Origin: Candidatus Gastranaerophilales bacterium
GTDB lineage: Bacteria; Cyanobacteriota; Vampirovibrionia; Gastranaerophilales; Gastranaerophilaceae
NCBI GenBank assembly: GCA_028693235.1
Contig: JAQUVW010000002.1
Coordinates: forward strand, 423,504 to 487,503
DNA length: 64,000 bases
Direction: 5' to 3'
Of this stretch, positions 17,207-26,654 are shown in pieces. The position numbers and the translations under genes were made by a program. The notes under the pieces were generated by a model. It saw only the letters and a list, made by a program, of their open reading frames with translations, was not told where the DNA came from and searched no databases. Within the stretch, counting starts at the first letter, position 1; each line of letters opens with the position of its first letter.

Positions 17207-18433
17207 CTATTTTGTACGTGAGGCAAGGTTGCTTACTATATCAGCAGGGGTGACGTTGTGTTTTGCCATAAATGTGAGCACAAAGTATGCAAGGTCACTT
17301 GCTTCCCATTCTAAGCCGTCGCCGCATTCAGGGTTTACGGTTTCAAATGCTTCTTCCATTATTTTTCTTTTTAGGTAAAATTCGTTTTTAAATAATTTTG
17401 TTGTAAACGAACCCTCCGGCAAATTCTCTTTTCTGTCTAAAAGCAAGTCATAGAGTTCGTTTATGCAGAACATTTTGTCTTCAAAACAAGAAAATCTTTC
17501 AAGGTGACAAGCATTTCCTTTTTGATTGACTTGGAAAAGCAATGCGTCTTGGTCGCAGTCAAATTTAGCATTCACAAGTTCTTGAGTATTACCGCTTGTA
17601 AGCCCTTTTGTCCATAATTCTTTTCTCGAACGGCTGTAATATGTACCTAAACCTTCTGAAAGTGCTTTCTTTAAAGATTCCGGGGTTGAGTATGCTAACA
17701 TCAAAACTTGTTTTGTTTTTATATCTTGAACAATTGTCGGAATTAATCCGTCTTGCTTTTCAAAATCCATTACGGCACAAAAAGCGTCTTCAAGTTTTAC
17801 CGCATTAGTGTAGATGCACATTCCGAGCTGCGTTGACACGTTCATCTTAACAAGTTCTTTTATCTCGTCAACAGAAGAAATTCCGCCGGCTGCGATAAGT
17901 TCTTTTTTCGTTAATTTGCGAATTTTTTTGATAGCTTCAAGGTTTGTACCCTTCATCATTCCTTCGTTTTCAACGATGGTATATAAATATCCTGAGCATA
18001 AGTCGTCAAAACGCTTTACAAAGTCCTCGGGGGTGGAATTTACTTCTTTTGTCCAGCCTTCAGTGGTTACTTTCCCGTTTTTAGCGTCGATTGCAACTAT
18101 CACTTTATCCTTTGGAAGCTGGGCTAAAAATTCTTCATCAGCAGCTGTTCCGATTATGATTTTTTTAGCTCCCAATGCAAGCATTTTCTTTGCTTTATCT
18201 CTTGTTCTTATCCCTCCTCCGACTCGGCAATGGGCTATTTGGCAAATTCTTCTTATTAATTCTTCGTTTTCGCCTTTTCCCATTGCAGCATCAATGTCGA
18301 TAACCGCAATTTCTCCGAAACGAGAATAATATTTTGCTAATTCAAGAACATCTTCACGTTCTAAAACTTTTTCTTTGCCTTGCTTTAGTTGAACAGCTTT
18401 CCCATTCATCAAGTCAATACTAGGAATAATCAT
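17207..18433 (-). CDS. hisA/hisIE: Trifunctional HisA-HisI-HisE fusion
   Basis: Three consecutive histidine enzymes in one chain of 408 residues. HisA (about 1-225): IIPSIDLMNGKAVQL, RVGGGIRT, VAIDAKNG, AAGGISS. HisI cyclohydrolase (about 228-320): VLMLAYSTPESL, YYSRSRKELWTKG, CDQDALLFQV, ACHLERFSCF. HisE pyrophosphohydrolase (about 325-408): SFTTKLF, KIMEEAFE, EASDLAYFVLTFM. HisIE fusions are common, but adding HisA at the front is unusual. The longer frame starting at 18490 is rejected because it overlaps the promoter; ATG 18433 has TTGGAG in front. Confidence 0.93.
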   Translation of the reverse strand: MIIPSIDLMNGKAVQLKQGKEKVLEREDVLELAKYYSRFGEIAVIDIDAAMGKGENEELIRRICQIAHCRVGGGIRTRDKAKKMLALGAKKIIIGTAADEEFLAQLPKDKVIVAIDAKNGKVTTEGWTKEVNSTPEDFVKRFDDLCSGYLYTIVENEGMMKGTNLEAIKKIRKLTKKELIAAGGISSVDEIKELVKMNVSTQLGMCIYTNAVKLEDAFCAVMDFEKQDGLIPTIVQDIKTKQVLMLAYSTPESLKKALSEGLGTYYSRSRKELWTKGLTSGNTQELVNAKFDCDQDALLFQVNQKGNACHLERFSCFEDKMFCINELYDLLLDRKENLPEGSFTTKLFKNEFYLKRKIMEEAFETVNPECGDGLEWEASDLAYFVLTFMAKHNVTPADIVSNLASRTK

Positions 18434-18462
18434 ATTTTCTCCAATCTTTATTGTCTGGCTCC

Positions 18463-18490
18463 ATTGTACCTCAAAAATCGTCCTTTTCAA
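18463..18490 (-). promoter_or_regulatory. sigma70-type promoter of hisA-hisI-hisE/hisD
   Basis: On the minus strand TTGAAA (18490-18485), 16 bases, TACAAT (18468-18463). The predicted start near 18456 gives a leader of about 23 bases with TTGGAG before the ATG, which fixes the hisA start. Confidence 0.6.
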
Positions 18491-18517
18491 ATCCTAGTGG
18501 CTATATATCTTTGCTAA

Positions 18518-18544
18518 AATTCTACCCAAGAGGCTAGTAGAATT
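18518..18544. repeat. Perfect inverted repeat between divergent genes
   Basis: AATTCTAC, 11 bases, GTAGAATT. It lies upstream of the his promoter (minus) and upstream of the gene at 18629 (plus). No T run follows, so an operator is more likely than a terminator. Confidence 0.4.
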
Positions 18545-18628
18545 ATGTTCGCAGGCATGGGATAAATAAGTTGTTGATTTACTCCCCTTTATATATATGA
18601 TAAATACAAGTAACCAAAGGAGTCACTT

Positions 18629-18913
18629 ATGTTTGACTGCACTTACAAGTTTACGAATTTTATCTTACATAAAAAAAAGAAATATACTTCAAAAGACAAT
18701 AATAATTTTAAAAAAAACAACTCAATGACAGATATATTAGCCGACAAAAACTGTAAAATCGTTGTTTATCCCGATTCTGATTTGAAAGAAGTCTATCAAA
18801 TAATGAATTGCATGAAATTAGAAAAGTTACCTGTGGTTCAAAATCCTTGGAATAAAAAGTTCCTCGGCTATTATATTACCAAAAAAAATATTGAAGACGC
18901 TAATATAGCCTAA
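18629..18913 (+). CDS. Small protein with half of a CBS domain
   Basis: 94 residues. The C-terminal half (about 33-90) reads like one CBS motif: MTDILAD, VVYPDSDLKEVYQIMN, LEKLPVVQNPWNKKFLGYYITKKNI. CBS motifs normally work in pairs, so it would have to dimerise. The N-terminal 30 residues are lysine-rich and unfamiliar. AAAGGAGT lies 5 bases before the ATG, and TTGATT/TATGAT at 16-base spacing could be its promoter. The partner molecule is unknown. Confidence 0.6.
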   Translation: MFDCTYKFTNFILHKKKKYTSKDNNNFKKNNSMTDILADKNCKIVVYPDSDLKEVYQIMNCMKLEKLPVVQNPWNKKFLGYYITKKNIEDANIA

Positions 18914-18923
18914 TCTAAGTCGC

Positions 18924-19583
18924 TTATCGGTTTAGCTCTAACGGTTCAAAGTCTATCCCCTTTATGGTGATGTCCGTTTTTGTGCCTTTGCCTTTTTTCG
19001 GTAGTTCTTGTTTGTCAGCATAGATTACAATCCCTAAATTGTTTCCGTATTTGTTTTTGAGTCTTAAATTCGGATTTGCGATTAAACCGGTTTTTGTATA
19101 GGCAAAATCTCGTTTTGATTTTGTTATAGCATATCTGTCTTCGTTATAATCTCTTACAAGTGCTCGTGCTCCACCTATGTTTTTCCCTGACTCAAAGTAA
19201 TCTTGGGCGTCTTTGCCTGTTAATATATAATTTCTATCTCCTGTATAACAAGGTCTTATCCTTGAGTTTTCGCTTGACGGAATTGGCTTTGCGGGTATTT
19301 TGTAATCATTATCAACATTAGCAAATGCGTTTCGTATCATATTGTTAAGGGCGTTTTTATATGTATGTTCTTCGGCTCCGTCATTTCGTAAAAGCACTCT
19401 ATTCAATGCTTGAATGACTTTTTTAGATAAATCAGGCGAACAAGATGTGTCCACTTTTTCAGTGTTTCCGCTGTATGAATCAAATGTTATTTGTTCATAG
19501 TTTACACAGGCATTATCATTATTAATTACGATTTTCTTTACAGGTATTACCTTGCCGAAAGATGGGGTAAACGCTATTTTCAT
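18924..19583 (-). CDS. Lineage-specific protein with N-terminal FTPSFG motif
   Basis: 219 residues, family unknown to me. No signal peptide or membrane segment. The N-terminus MKIAFTPSFGK has the short hydrophobic F-x-x-x-F-G element shared by several other proteins of this window. The middle and C-terminal parts (GDRNYILTGKDAQDYFE, GARALVRDY, KRDFAYTKTGL) look like a compact soluble domain. AGAGGA precedes the ATG. Converges with the CBS gene with 10 bases between them. Confidence 0.6.
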   Translation of the reverse strand: MKIAFTPSFGKVIPVKKIVINNDNACVNYEQITFDSYSGNTEKVDTSCSPDLSKKVIQALNRVLLRNDGAEEHTYKNALNNMIRNAFANVDNDYKIPAKPIPSSENSRIRPCYTGDRNYILTGKDAQDYFESGKNIGGARALVRDYNEDRYAITKSKRDFAYTKTGLIANPNLRLKNKYGNNLGIVIYADKQELPKKGKGTKTDITIKGIDFEPLELNR

Positions 19584-19742
19584 GTTATATCCTCTTTTGT
19601 TTATTAAAATAACCCTAAATGTTATTATTTGTTAATTTATTTATACTCTTTTTACATGTTTTAATATAATATTTTTATATGGTATAATTCTATCAAAATG
19701 GGTCGTTGCGTCATGCAATGACGAGTTGAACAAGACAGGGTA

Positions 19743-21611
19743 ATGAGAGTAAAAAATTTTATAAATAAAGCGGGAATTTTGTTAATATGGGGATTTATGA
19801 CATTGTGTCTTACATCACCTGTTTTCGCTACTCAAAGTGACTCTGCTTCCCCTCAGATTGATGCTAATTCTAAAATTAAAGGCGTAGAATTTGAAGGTAA
19901 TCAACTCATTAACAACAGCGATATTATGCGTAGTATGCAAATGCAAATAGGCGATGTGTACAGCAAAGAACTCGTTCAACAAAACTTGAAAAATATCTAT
20001 AATATGGGCTTTTTCTCCGAAAAAATGAAGGCTGTTCCTGTCCCTGATGACGACAATGGCGTCACTCTCAAAATATACCTTGAAGAAAATTTGCCTATTA
20101 CTGGCTTTACTGTCGACGGCAATTCTGTCGTGTCTTCAGGCGAAATCTTAAACCAACTCTCTGACCTTGAAAATGAACCCCAAAATTTGAATACTCTTAA
20201 TAATGCTGTTGCTAATATCGAAGAATTGTACGCCGCTAAAGGCTACATATTAGCTCGTGTCGTTGATATTAAAGATGACCCTGACGGCGTCGTGAATTTG
20301 AAAATTTCTGAAGGAAAAATTAATTCTATAAAATTTGAAGGTAACAAAAAAACAAAAGATTTTGTTATCCAAAGAAATATACTCTCAACTCCGGGGTCTG
20401 TTTATAACGATAACATGATAAAAGCTGATTTGATGCGTTTATACGGGACTCAAGCTTTTAAAGATGTCAATCGTACTTTAGAAAAATGTGATGACCCTGA
20501 TTTCTACGATGTAACAATCGTTCTTGACGAACAAAGAACAGGTACAATCTCTCTTGGCGGTGGTGTTGACACTGCTACAGGGCTTTTCGGACAGGTCGGA
20601 TTTACTGAAAATAATTTTAGAGGTTTGGGTCAAAGAGTTTCCTTTAACTTCATGACAGGTACCGGTGTTATATTGTCCGACAGCTCAATGTTAAGACGAG
20701 CAAATCTTCAAGCTGAATTAAGCTGGTTTGAACCCCGCTTTAGAGGTAGTGACAACTCGCTCCTCGTAAAAGCTTTCGGGCGTGATTTTGCCAGCTACCA
20801 AGTGCCTCTTGCAATTGAAAAACGATACGGTGGTGAAGTCGTCGTTTCTCGTCAATTTAAAGATTTTAAAAATTTGACAGGCTCATTTAAAATCGGTATA
20901 GAACAAGTAAATATGACAGAAGGCGACGAGGGGCAAATAAAAAATCTATATGCTCAACATAATATTCCTTTCAGCAAAAGAGCTGATCAGTTAAAAGGCG
21001 GTACTTTCTTGACTCTTGGACCAAGTCTGATTTACGATACTCGTGATAACGCTCTAAGTCCTCGTGACGGCGTCTTTGGAACTATAAGATTTAATGAAAA
21101 TGTTGGTCTTTCAGACTTCAATGCAACTCACGGTACAGTTACTGCCGGCGTAAAGAAATACTTCCCATTGATGAAAAAATCTGCAATTTCATTCCAAGCA
21201 AGAGCTGCAGGAAAAATACACGGCGATATGCCTGAAGTTATGGCTTTCCGTTTAGGCGGACCTTATTCTGTAAGAGGTTACAGAATGAGCGGTATCGGTA
21301 CGGGTGACGGCTTCGTTATGGCGTCTGCTGAAGTCACTACACCGTTCTTCTTCTTGGATAGAATTAAAAAACTGCCAATGCTTGATAACGTAAAATTCTC
21401 TATGTTTGTTGACGCAGGTCAATTATATGGAGGTACGGTTACAAATACTATATATAACAGACCTGAACGTGGTATTGCCGGTGGGGTGGGCATCAAATTG
21501 TTTATTCCGGGCGTAGGACCGTTGAGTATAGATTATGGTATTCCGTTCACAAGCGTCGGCGATGGCAATCCGAATGGGGCATTTACTTTCGGTGTGGGAG
21601 ATTTCTTCTAA
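19743..21611 (+). CDS. bamA: Outer membrane protein assembly factor, Omp85/BamA family
   Basis: Inserts beta-barrel proteins into the outer membrane. 622 residues: signal peptide ending VFA (about residue 29), three POTRA domains (about 44-118, 119-193, 194-270; KGVEFEGNQLI, ITGFTVDGNSVV, INSIKFEGNKKT) and a 16-strand barrel with the lid-lock VRGY motif near residue 510 and a terminal phenylalanine. Three POTRAs, not five, is the cyanobacterial pattern. An extended -10 (TGGTATAAT, 19680-19688) and a GTCGTTGC/GCAATGAC hairpin lie upstream. Its TAA shares a base with the tsaE ATG. Confidence 0.93.
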   Translation: MRVKNFINKAGILLIWGFMTLCLTSPVFATQSDSASPQIDANSKIKGVEFEGNQLINNSDIMRSMQMQIGDVYSKELVQQNLKNIYNMGFFSEKMKAVPVPDDDNGVTLKIYLEENLPITGFTVDGNSVVSSGEILNQLSDLENEPQNLNTLNNAVANIEELYAAKGYILARVVDIKDDPDGVVNLKISEGKINSIKFEGNKKTKDFVIQRNILSTPGSVYNDNMIKADLMRLYGTQAFKDVNRTLEKCDDPDFYDVTIVLDEQRTGTISLGGGVDTATGLFGQVGFTENNFRGLGQRVSFNFMTGTGVILSDSSMLRRANLQAELSWFEPRFRGSDNSLLVKAFGRDFASYQVPLAIEKRYGGEVVVSRQFKDFKNLTGSFKIGIEQVNMTEGDEGQIKNLYAQHNIPFSKRADQLKGGTFLTLGPSLIYDTRDNALSPRDGVFGTIRFNENVGLSDFNATHGTVTAGVKKYFPLMKKSAISFQARAAGKIHGDMPEVMAFRLGGPYSVRGYRMSGIGTGDGFVMASAEVTTPFFFLDRIKKLPMLDNVKFSMFVDAGQLYGGTVTNTIYNRPERGIAGGVGIKLFIPGVGPLSIDYGIPFTSVGDGNPNGAFTFGVGDFF

Positions 21612-22099
21612 TGGACAAAGTATTTTCTATAATTTGCAAAAATCTTGATGATACAGAAAATCTCGCTGAAAAATTTGCTAAATTGGTTGAGCAAAATGGA
21701 GCTTTTGTTTGCCTGTATGGCGATATCGGTGCAGGGAAAACCGCATTTTCTAAATTTCTTTGCAAACACCTTGGAGTAAGCGAAAAAGTTACAAGCCCAA
21801 GTTTTGTTATCCTTAACGAATATAAAACAGGTAGATTGCCCATTTATCATTTCGATTTATACAGACTTGAAAATGAAGGCGTTAAAACGATTACAGACGA
21901 GCTTGAGGAGTATTCTCAAGGTAAAATCTTGACGCTTGTCGAGTGGGCTGAGTTTTCTGATATGGCTCTTCCTTTCGATAGGTTGGAAATAAAAATTAAT
22001 TATCTAGGCGAAACTGAACGTGAATTTGCGTTTTCGGCTTTCGGCTCTGATAACGAGGCTATTATTAAGGAAATAAAAAATGAAATTCTTAACGTTTGA
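21611..22099 (+). CDS. tsaE: tRNA threonylcarbamoyladenosine biosynthesis ATPase TsaE
   Basis: ATPase of the t6A37 tRNA modification complex. 162 residues with Walker A GDIGAGKTAFSK, TSPSFVILNEY, HFDLYRLEN and LVEWAEF, all family signatures. The start overlaps the bamA stop and the end overlaps tsaB by 20 bases, so the two modification genes are translationally linked. Confidence 0.94.
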   Translation: MDKVFSIICKNLDDTENLAEKFAKLVEQNGAFVCLYGDIGAGKTAFSKFLCKHLGVSEKVTSPSFVILNEYKTGRLPIYHFDLYRLENEGVKTITDELEEYSQGKILTLVEWAEFSDMALPFDRLEIKINYLGETEREFAFSAFGSDNEAIIKEIKNEILNV

Positions 22100-22748
22100 T
22101 ACAAGCCTGGATAAGACTTATATAACACTTTTCGAAGATTCGAATATGCTTTCTGAAAGGATTATCGACAGCACAGATGAACGATATCACAGTGCTTATC
22201 TTATGCCAGCCATCGTTGAAATCCTTAAAGAAAATAATATCTTGATGCAACATATTAGTGCTATCGGGACAAATATAGGTCCCGGGAGCTTCACCGGTAT
22301 AAGAGTTTGCAATACTATTTCAAGGGTTTTTGCTCAACAATTAAATGCAAAACTTGTCGGGATTTCTTCTTTACAAATTCTTTCAAGAATTAACACTTCT
22401 TGCAAAAATTCTCTTATCCTTATGGATGCGAGAAAAAATAAAGTCTATTTCGGAATGTATTCTCCTATTGGGGAAGAAATAGAAGCTCCGAAAATGATTG
22501 AAAAAGAAGAAGCACTATCCCTTGCAAAGCTCGATTTTGCAATAATTGCTGATAATTCTATTCACAACTTTTTGCAAGAAAACGGTATTTCTTCTTTAGA
22601 TTTTCAATCAGGTGAGTATGATTTAGGCAAAAATCTTGCTTATTTTACCCGCCAAAAACTTCAAAATACAGATGATGATTTTCATTGGGCAAAGGTCAAA
22701 CCTCTTTATATCCAGCCCCCTTCTATTACTAAACCAAAGGCAAAATAA
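22080..22748 (+). CDS. tsaB: tRNA threonylcarbamoyladenosine biosynthesis protein TsaB
   Basis: Inactive ASKHA-fold partner that binds TsaD and TsaE in t6A synthesis. 222 residues; opens FLTFDTSLDKTYITL and carries GTNIGPGSFTGIRV, LVGISSLQIL and LMDARKNKVYF. Typical of TsaB are the phosphate-loop remnants and the absence of the metal-binding part of TsaD. Overlaps tsaE. Confidence 0.93.
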   Translation: MKFLTFDTSLDKTYITLFEDSNMLSERIIDSTDERYHSAYLMPAIVEILKENNILMQHISAIGTNIGPGSFTGIRVCNTISRVFAQQLNAKLVGISSLQILSRINTSCKNSLILMDARKNKVYFGMYSPIGEEIEAPKMIEKEEALSLAKLDFAIIADNSIHNFLQENGISSLDFQSGEYDLGKNLAYFTRQKLQNTDDDFHWAKVKPLYIQPPSITKPKAK

Positions 22749-22750
22749 CT

Positions 22751-23032
22751 ATGTATAAGTTTCAAATACAAGGGTGTCTTCCCGTTCTTTTAATATTAGG
22801 TTTATTGCTTTTTATAGCTTTGAAATTGTGGTTTCTTATTGCGATAGTAGTATTTATTTATTTAATTAAAAATTTTATTGCAAAATTAAACATTAACATC
22901 GAATTAAAAAAGAAAGAAAAAGAAGCAAATTATGCCCCCAATAAGGGCGAAGTCTATAAAGTTTGCCCCGTTTGCGGTAAAAATGTAAAACGCTCAGCTG
23001 AAAAATGCCCAAATTGCGGTTCCGATTTGTAA
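22751..23032 (+). CDS. Small membrane protein with C-terminal zinc ribbon
   Basis: 93 residues. Residues about 10-47 are two closely spaced hydrophobic segments, then a lysine/glutamate linker, then CPVCGKNVKRSAEKCPNCG, a clear zinc ribbon facing the cytoplasm. Starts 2 bases after tsaB and ends 17 before the methyltransferase gene, so probably co-transcribed. Function unknown. Confidence 0.7.
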   Translation: MYKFQIQGCLPVLLILGLLLFIALKLWFLIAIVVFIYLIKNFIAKLNINIELKKKEKEANYAPNKGEVYKVCPVCGKNVKRSAEKCPNCGSDL

Positions 23033-23049
23033 AATAGAAAGAGGTCTTT

Positions 23050-23919
23050 ATGTCAGAAATATGCAAGAATTGGTCACAATGGCTAAAATCAACCCGATTT
23101 TCTTATATGGATGAAACTCAACTATCTCAAACTATGAATTGGTTGAAACTTGTTCGTGATATTATCTTGAATAATGCCTCTATTAAGCCGAATGATACTG
23201 TAATAGATATCGGTACAGGCACAGGACTACTCGCTTTTGGGGTGCTTGAACGACTAAATGAAAAAGGAAAAATTATTTTTTCTGATAAGTTTGAAGATTG
23301 TTTACAAGAATGCAAAAAGTTCTTGGCTACTTTAGATATAGTTCCGCAGTATGAATTTTTGCTTTCAGGTTGTGAAGATATAAAATTGCCTAAAGAAGCT
23401 GTGGACAAAGCTCTAATGCGTTCTGTAATGGTTCACATTTTAGATAAACAAGTTGCTATTAACGAGATATATAGAATAATTAAATTCGGTGGAATATTTT
23501 CTGCTTTTGAACCTATTATCAACTCAAATACTCGCTATTATGAACTCGTTACTCCTGATGACGTCAATGATTATGAGGATTTTAAAAGGGCTGAATCTGA
23601 GCTAATGTCAGACCCTAACGACTCGTTGACTAACTTTAATGCAGAATCTTTGGGGGCTAATCTCGAAAATGCAGGCTTTAAAAATGCAACTATTGATGTT
23701 CAAGAATCTGCCTCAAGATATTTAGTAAAGCCAAATACTGTCCCGACTTGGTTTGACGCTCCTCCAAGCCCAGGGGCTAAAAGCATGAAAGAAAAATTCT
23801 TATTATATTTTGATGAAGCAAAAGTTAATAAATTTATTGCCTCTGTTGATAAAACATTAACAGGCAAAGAAATTGATGTGAAATCAAAAGTCGCTTTAAT
23901 CAGGGCGATTAAGGATTAA
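23050..23919 (+). CDS. SAM-dependent methyltransferase
   Basis: 289 residues, class I Rossmann methyltransferase. Motif I is VIDIGTGTGLLAFG, the acidic residue after strand 2 is in FSDKFEDC, and the post-strand-4 region is VDKALMRSVMVHI. The C-terminal third holds an extra domain. The substrate cannot be told. GAAAGAGG serves as ribosome site. It converges with comM with only 9 bases between stops. Confidence 0.75.
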   Translation: MSEICKNWSQWLKSTRFSYMDETQLSQTMNWLKLVRDIILNNASIKPNDTVIDIGTGTGLLAFGVLERLNEKGKIIFSDKFEDCLQECKKFLATLDIVPQYEFLLSGCEDIKLPKEAVDKALMRSVMVHILDKQVAINEIYRIIKFGGIFSAFEPIINSNTRYYELVTPDDVNDYEDFKRAESELMSDPNDSLTNFNAESLGANLENAGFKNATIDVQESASRYLVKPNTVPTWFDAPPSPGAKSMKEKFLLYFDEAKVNKFIASVDKTLTGKEIDVKSKVALIRAIKD

Positions 23920-23928
23920 TCAAGTTAT

Positions 23929-25491
23929 TTAAAATAATTGTGCTTTTTCCGGTTCGATAAAGTTGCGGTACTGAATTGCTTGGGCAATATGCTGAACTTG
24001 TATATCTTCAGAGACGTCAAGGTCCGCTATAGTCCTTGACAGCTTTATCAGTCTGTCATACGCACGACCTGAAATGTTAAACTTTATGATTGCACTTTTT
24101 AAAAGTTCTTCGCATTGGGAGTCAAGCGGGCAAAATTTCTTTATTAATTTTGGCGTTAATTCTGAATTTGTAAAAATATCAAGCCCTTTATATCGTTCAG
24201 CTTGCATAAGCCGTGCTGAAATTACTCTTTTCCTTATTTCGGCAGAGCTTTCACTTTGGAAATTCTTATTTAACAAGTCATTGACTTTAAGTCTTGGAAC
24301 TTCAATCTGTATATCAATTCTATCAAGTAGTGGTCCTGATAATTTAGAGCGGTATCTGTTAATTTGAAATTCGTTGCATGTGCATTGTTTTTCGCTGTCG
24401 CCTAAATATCCGCAGGGGCAAGGATTCATTGCTGCCAAAAGGGTGAAATCTGCCGGAAACTTTACTCTAGATTGTGCTCTTGAAATTACGACCTCTCCGT
24501 CTTCAAGTGGTTGACGCAAAACCTCAAGTACATTCCTCGGAAATTCAACTATTTCATCCAAAAATAACACCCCTCGATGTGCAAGAGTGATTTCTCCCGG
24601 TTTGGGATTTGAGCCTCCTCCAATTATTCCTATTGCCGAAGCTGTATGGTGCACAACTCTAAATGGCCTTTTTGTAATAAGAGGTTCATTTGAGTCAATC
24701 AACCCTGAAATACTATATATTTTTGTAAGTTCAATCGCTTCTTCTATTTGCAAAGGTGGCAAAATGGAGGAAAAACACTTTGATAACAATGTTTTTCCTG
24801 ACCCCGGAGGACCCATCATTAATATATTATGTCCGCCTGCAGCAGCGATTTCTAAAGCTTTTTTTGCTTTTTGTTGACCTTTAACATCTTTAAAATCAAA
24901 TTTATTTGTCGAATTTAATTCGTCCAGTAAAATTTCATCGACATTTATTTCGACACATTCCATCAATTTTTGAGTCGATGCGTCATTTGAAAAATGATTA
25001 ACAACATCACTTAAATGCGGAGCCGCCCAAATAGTCATTTCGGGAATAAGAGCTGCTTCTTTTGCGTTTTCTTTAGGAACTACAATCTCTTTTATTCCTA
25101 TTTCTTTCAAGCCGGCAACAATCGGTAAAATACCTTTGACTGCACGAACTGTGCCATCTAAAGACAGCTCACCGATGAAAGCTGTTTCTTTAAATTTATT
25201 TGCATCAATATTTCCGCTCTGTGCCAAAATGCCTATCGCTATTGGCAGGTCATAGTTGCTACCTTCCTTTTTAATATCAGCAGGTGCAAGATTGATGATG
25301 ATTTTTTTTGTTGGAAAATCAAAGCCGGAGTTCTTTATCGCAGAGCGAACTCTTTCTCTCGCTTCAGTTATAGCCGTATCAGGCAGTCCGACAATCGATA
25401 CAGATGGAATTGAGTTGTTCATATCAACTTCGACTGATATTTTATAAACATCTAGCCCGATAACAGTTGCTGTGAGAATATTTGAAACCAA
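23929..25491 (-). CDS. comM: YifB/ComM family Mg-chelatase-like AAA ATPase
   Basis: Hexameric helicase-like ATPase that in naturally competent bacteria promotes branch migration during integration of taken-up DNA. 520 residues: N-terminal Lon-substrate-binding-like domain (VSIVGLPDTAITEARERV), Walker A GPPGSGKT, Walker B GVLFLDEI, a zinc-type loop NPCPCGYLGDSEKQCTC, and the C-terminal ARLMQAERY / SGRAYDRLIKLSRT. Complete length. Its presence fits the pilin remnants of the region but does not prove competence. Confidence 0.92.
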   Translation of the reverse strand: MVSNILTATVIGLDVYKISVEVDMNNSIPSVSIVGLPDTAITEARERVRSAIKNSGFDFPTKKIIINLAPADIKKEGSNYDLPIAIGILAQSGNIDANKFKETAFIGELSLDGTVRAVKGILPIVAGLKEIGIKEIVVPKENAKEAALIPEMTIWAAPHLSDVVNHFSNDASTQKLMECVEINVDEILLDELNSTNKFDFKDVKGQQKAKKALEIAAAGGHNILMMGPPGSGKTLLSKCFSSILPPLQIEEAIELTKIYSISGLIDSNEPLITKRPFRVVHHTASAIGIIGGGSNPKPGEITLAHRGVLFLDEIVEFPRNVLEVLRQPLEDGEVVISRAQSRVKFPADFTLLAAMNPCPCGYLGDSEKQCTCNEFQINRYRSKLSGPLLDRIDIQIEVPRLKVNDLLNKNFQSESSAEIRKRVISARLMQAERYKGLDIFTNSELTPKLIKKFCPLDSQCEELLKSAIIKFNISGRAYDRLIKLSRTIADLDVSEDIQVQHIAQAIQYRNFIEPEKAQLF

Positions 25492-25586
25492 TTCCTTTTA
25501 CCCTTATTCCTCTTTTCCCTGTCAATTCTAGCTTTTTTGGCATAAAGTGTCAAATTCTTAACCTATATCGAACGGAAAAGATAAAA

Positions 25587-26654
25587 CTAGGAGATTACAT
25601 TATATGCATTTGCCGCATTCAGATTGTTTAATTGAGTTAAAGCACTTGCGTTTATTTTACCGCCTTTTTTCGGGTGGTTTGGTGACGTCATCGCAATTTT
25701 AGGGTCTCTCAATTTGTATATTTCTTCGACTCTGTTTGCTAGTTTTTGCGGGTTTTCTTTATATAAATTTGCTGCGTAATCCATTTCGGGGTCATTTATT
25801 CCGTCTGAATTTTTTACCCAAAATTCTGTAGCTGCTTGATATGCATCTTGTTCCTCTCTTACAGAGGTATAGGGGTCATTATCTTTTGCGTGCACAAATT
25901 CGTGAACCAAATATGCCGTTACAATTTCAGGTGCAGCGTAGACGTAGGAATCTGTTACGCTGATTTTTTGTTTTGTGTTTTCATATTGGGCTATATTTGA
26001 TGTGCCACCAAGTTTTGCTGTCTTGTCAAAACATACCGTTAAGTCACCCATATCTTTGAAATATGAGGGAGAAAGATATTTTTCACACATTTTTAAGGCT
26101 TGTGATAAATTGCTATAGGCTTGCTCTTGACGCTGTTTCATTGCTTTTTCAGGTGCAAAACAACTTAAAATAAGATTGTCTGTTTCTTTTAAATTTCTTT
26201 TAGCAAGGTCATTTGCCGGGTCAAGTGTAATTGCTTTTGAAAATTCAGCTTTAGCTTTATTAAAATATCCTGAGTCTGAATAACATTCCCCAAGCATTAT
26301 TATTGCATCTGTATCTTTGTTTTTTTCAGCTGTATAGGTTTCAAGTGATGAGATTGCGTTTGTATAATCTTCCATTCCCCTATAGGCTTTTCCCATTTGA
26401 TAAAAGGTATCGACATAATCAGGTCTTAGTTCTATTGATTTTTTATAACAGTCAATTGCTTTATCAAATTCGTTTGCTCTAAGATGCGTATTCCCTTCTT
26501 GTAACAAGGTTTTTGAGTCATTAATCGAAGTCGACGACAATATGCTTTCAACTGCTGCTGCACTTGCTGTCTTATTCGGTCGATTCTCTTGCTGTGACGG
26601 TATCTTAGAAACAGTCTGAATCGGATTTTGCTGTATATTATTTATTGCTACCAC
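25587..26654 (-). CDS. TPR protein with HExxH metalloprotease-like domain
   Basis: 355 residues. About 35-165 hold three to four tetratricopeptide repeats (AIDCYKKSIELRPDYVDTFY, AISSLETY, KAKAEFSKAITLDPAND). After residue 200 a second domain has VHEFVHAKDND, a textbook HExxH zinc helix, with EEQDAYQAA downstream that could provide a third ligand. No signal peptide. The N-terminus is polar and low complexity. Function unknown; a cytoplasmic or surface-delivered zinc peptidase is an inference. Confidence 0.65.
   Translation of the reverse strand: MVAINNIQQNPIQTVSKIPSQQENRPNKTASAAAVESILSSTSINDSKTLLQEGNTHLRANEFDKAIDCYKKSIELRPDYVDTFYQMGKAYRGMEDYTNAISSLETYTAEKNKDTDAIIMLGECYSDSGYFNKAKAEFSKAITLDPANDLAKRNLKETDNLILSCFAPEKAMKQRQEQAYSNLSQALKMCEKYLSPSYFKDMGDLTVCFDKTAKLGGTSNIAQYENTKQKISVTDSYVYAAPEIVTAYLVHEFVHAKDNDPYTSVREEQDAYQAATEFWVKNSDGINDPEMDYAANLYKENPQKLANRVEEIYKLRDPKIAMTSPNHPKKGGKINASALTQLNNLNAANAYNVIS

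Noticed and set aside
17814..18329. 171-codon plus-strand ORF opposite hisA-hisI-hisE
   Set aside because: Antisense shadow of well-defined enzyme domains with no ribosome site or family resemblance.
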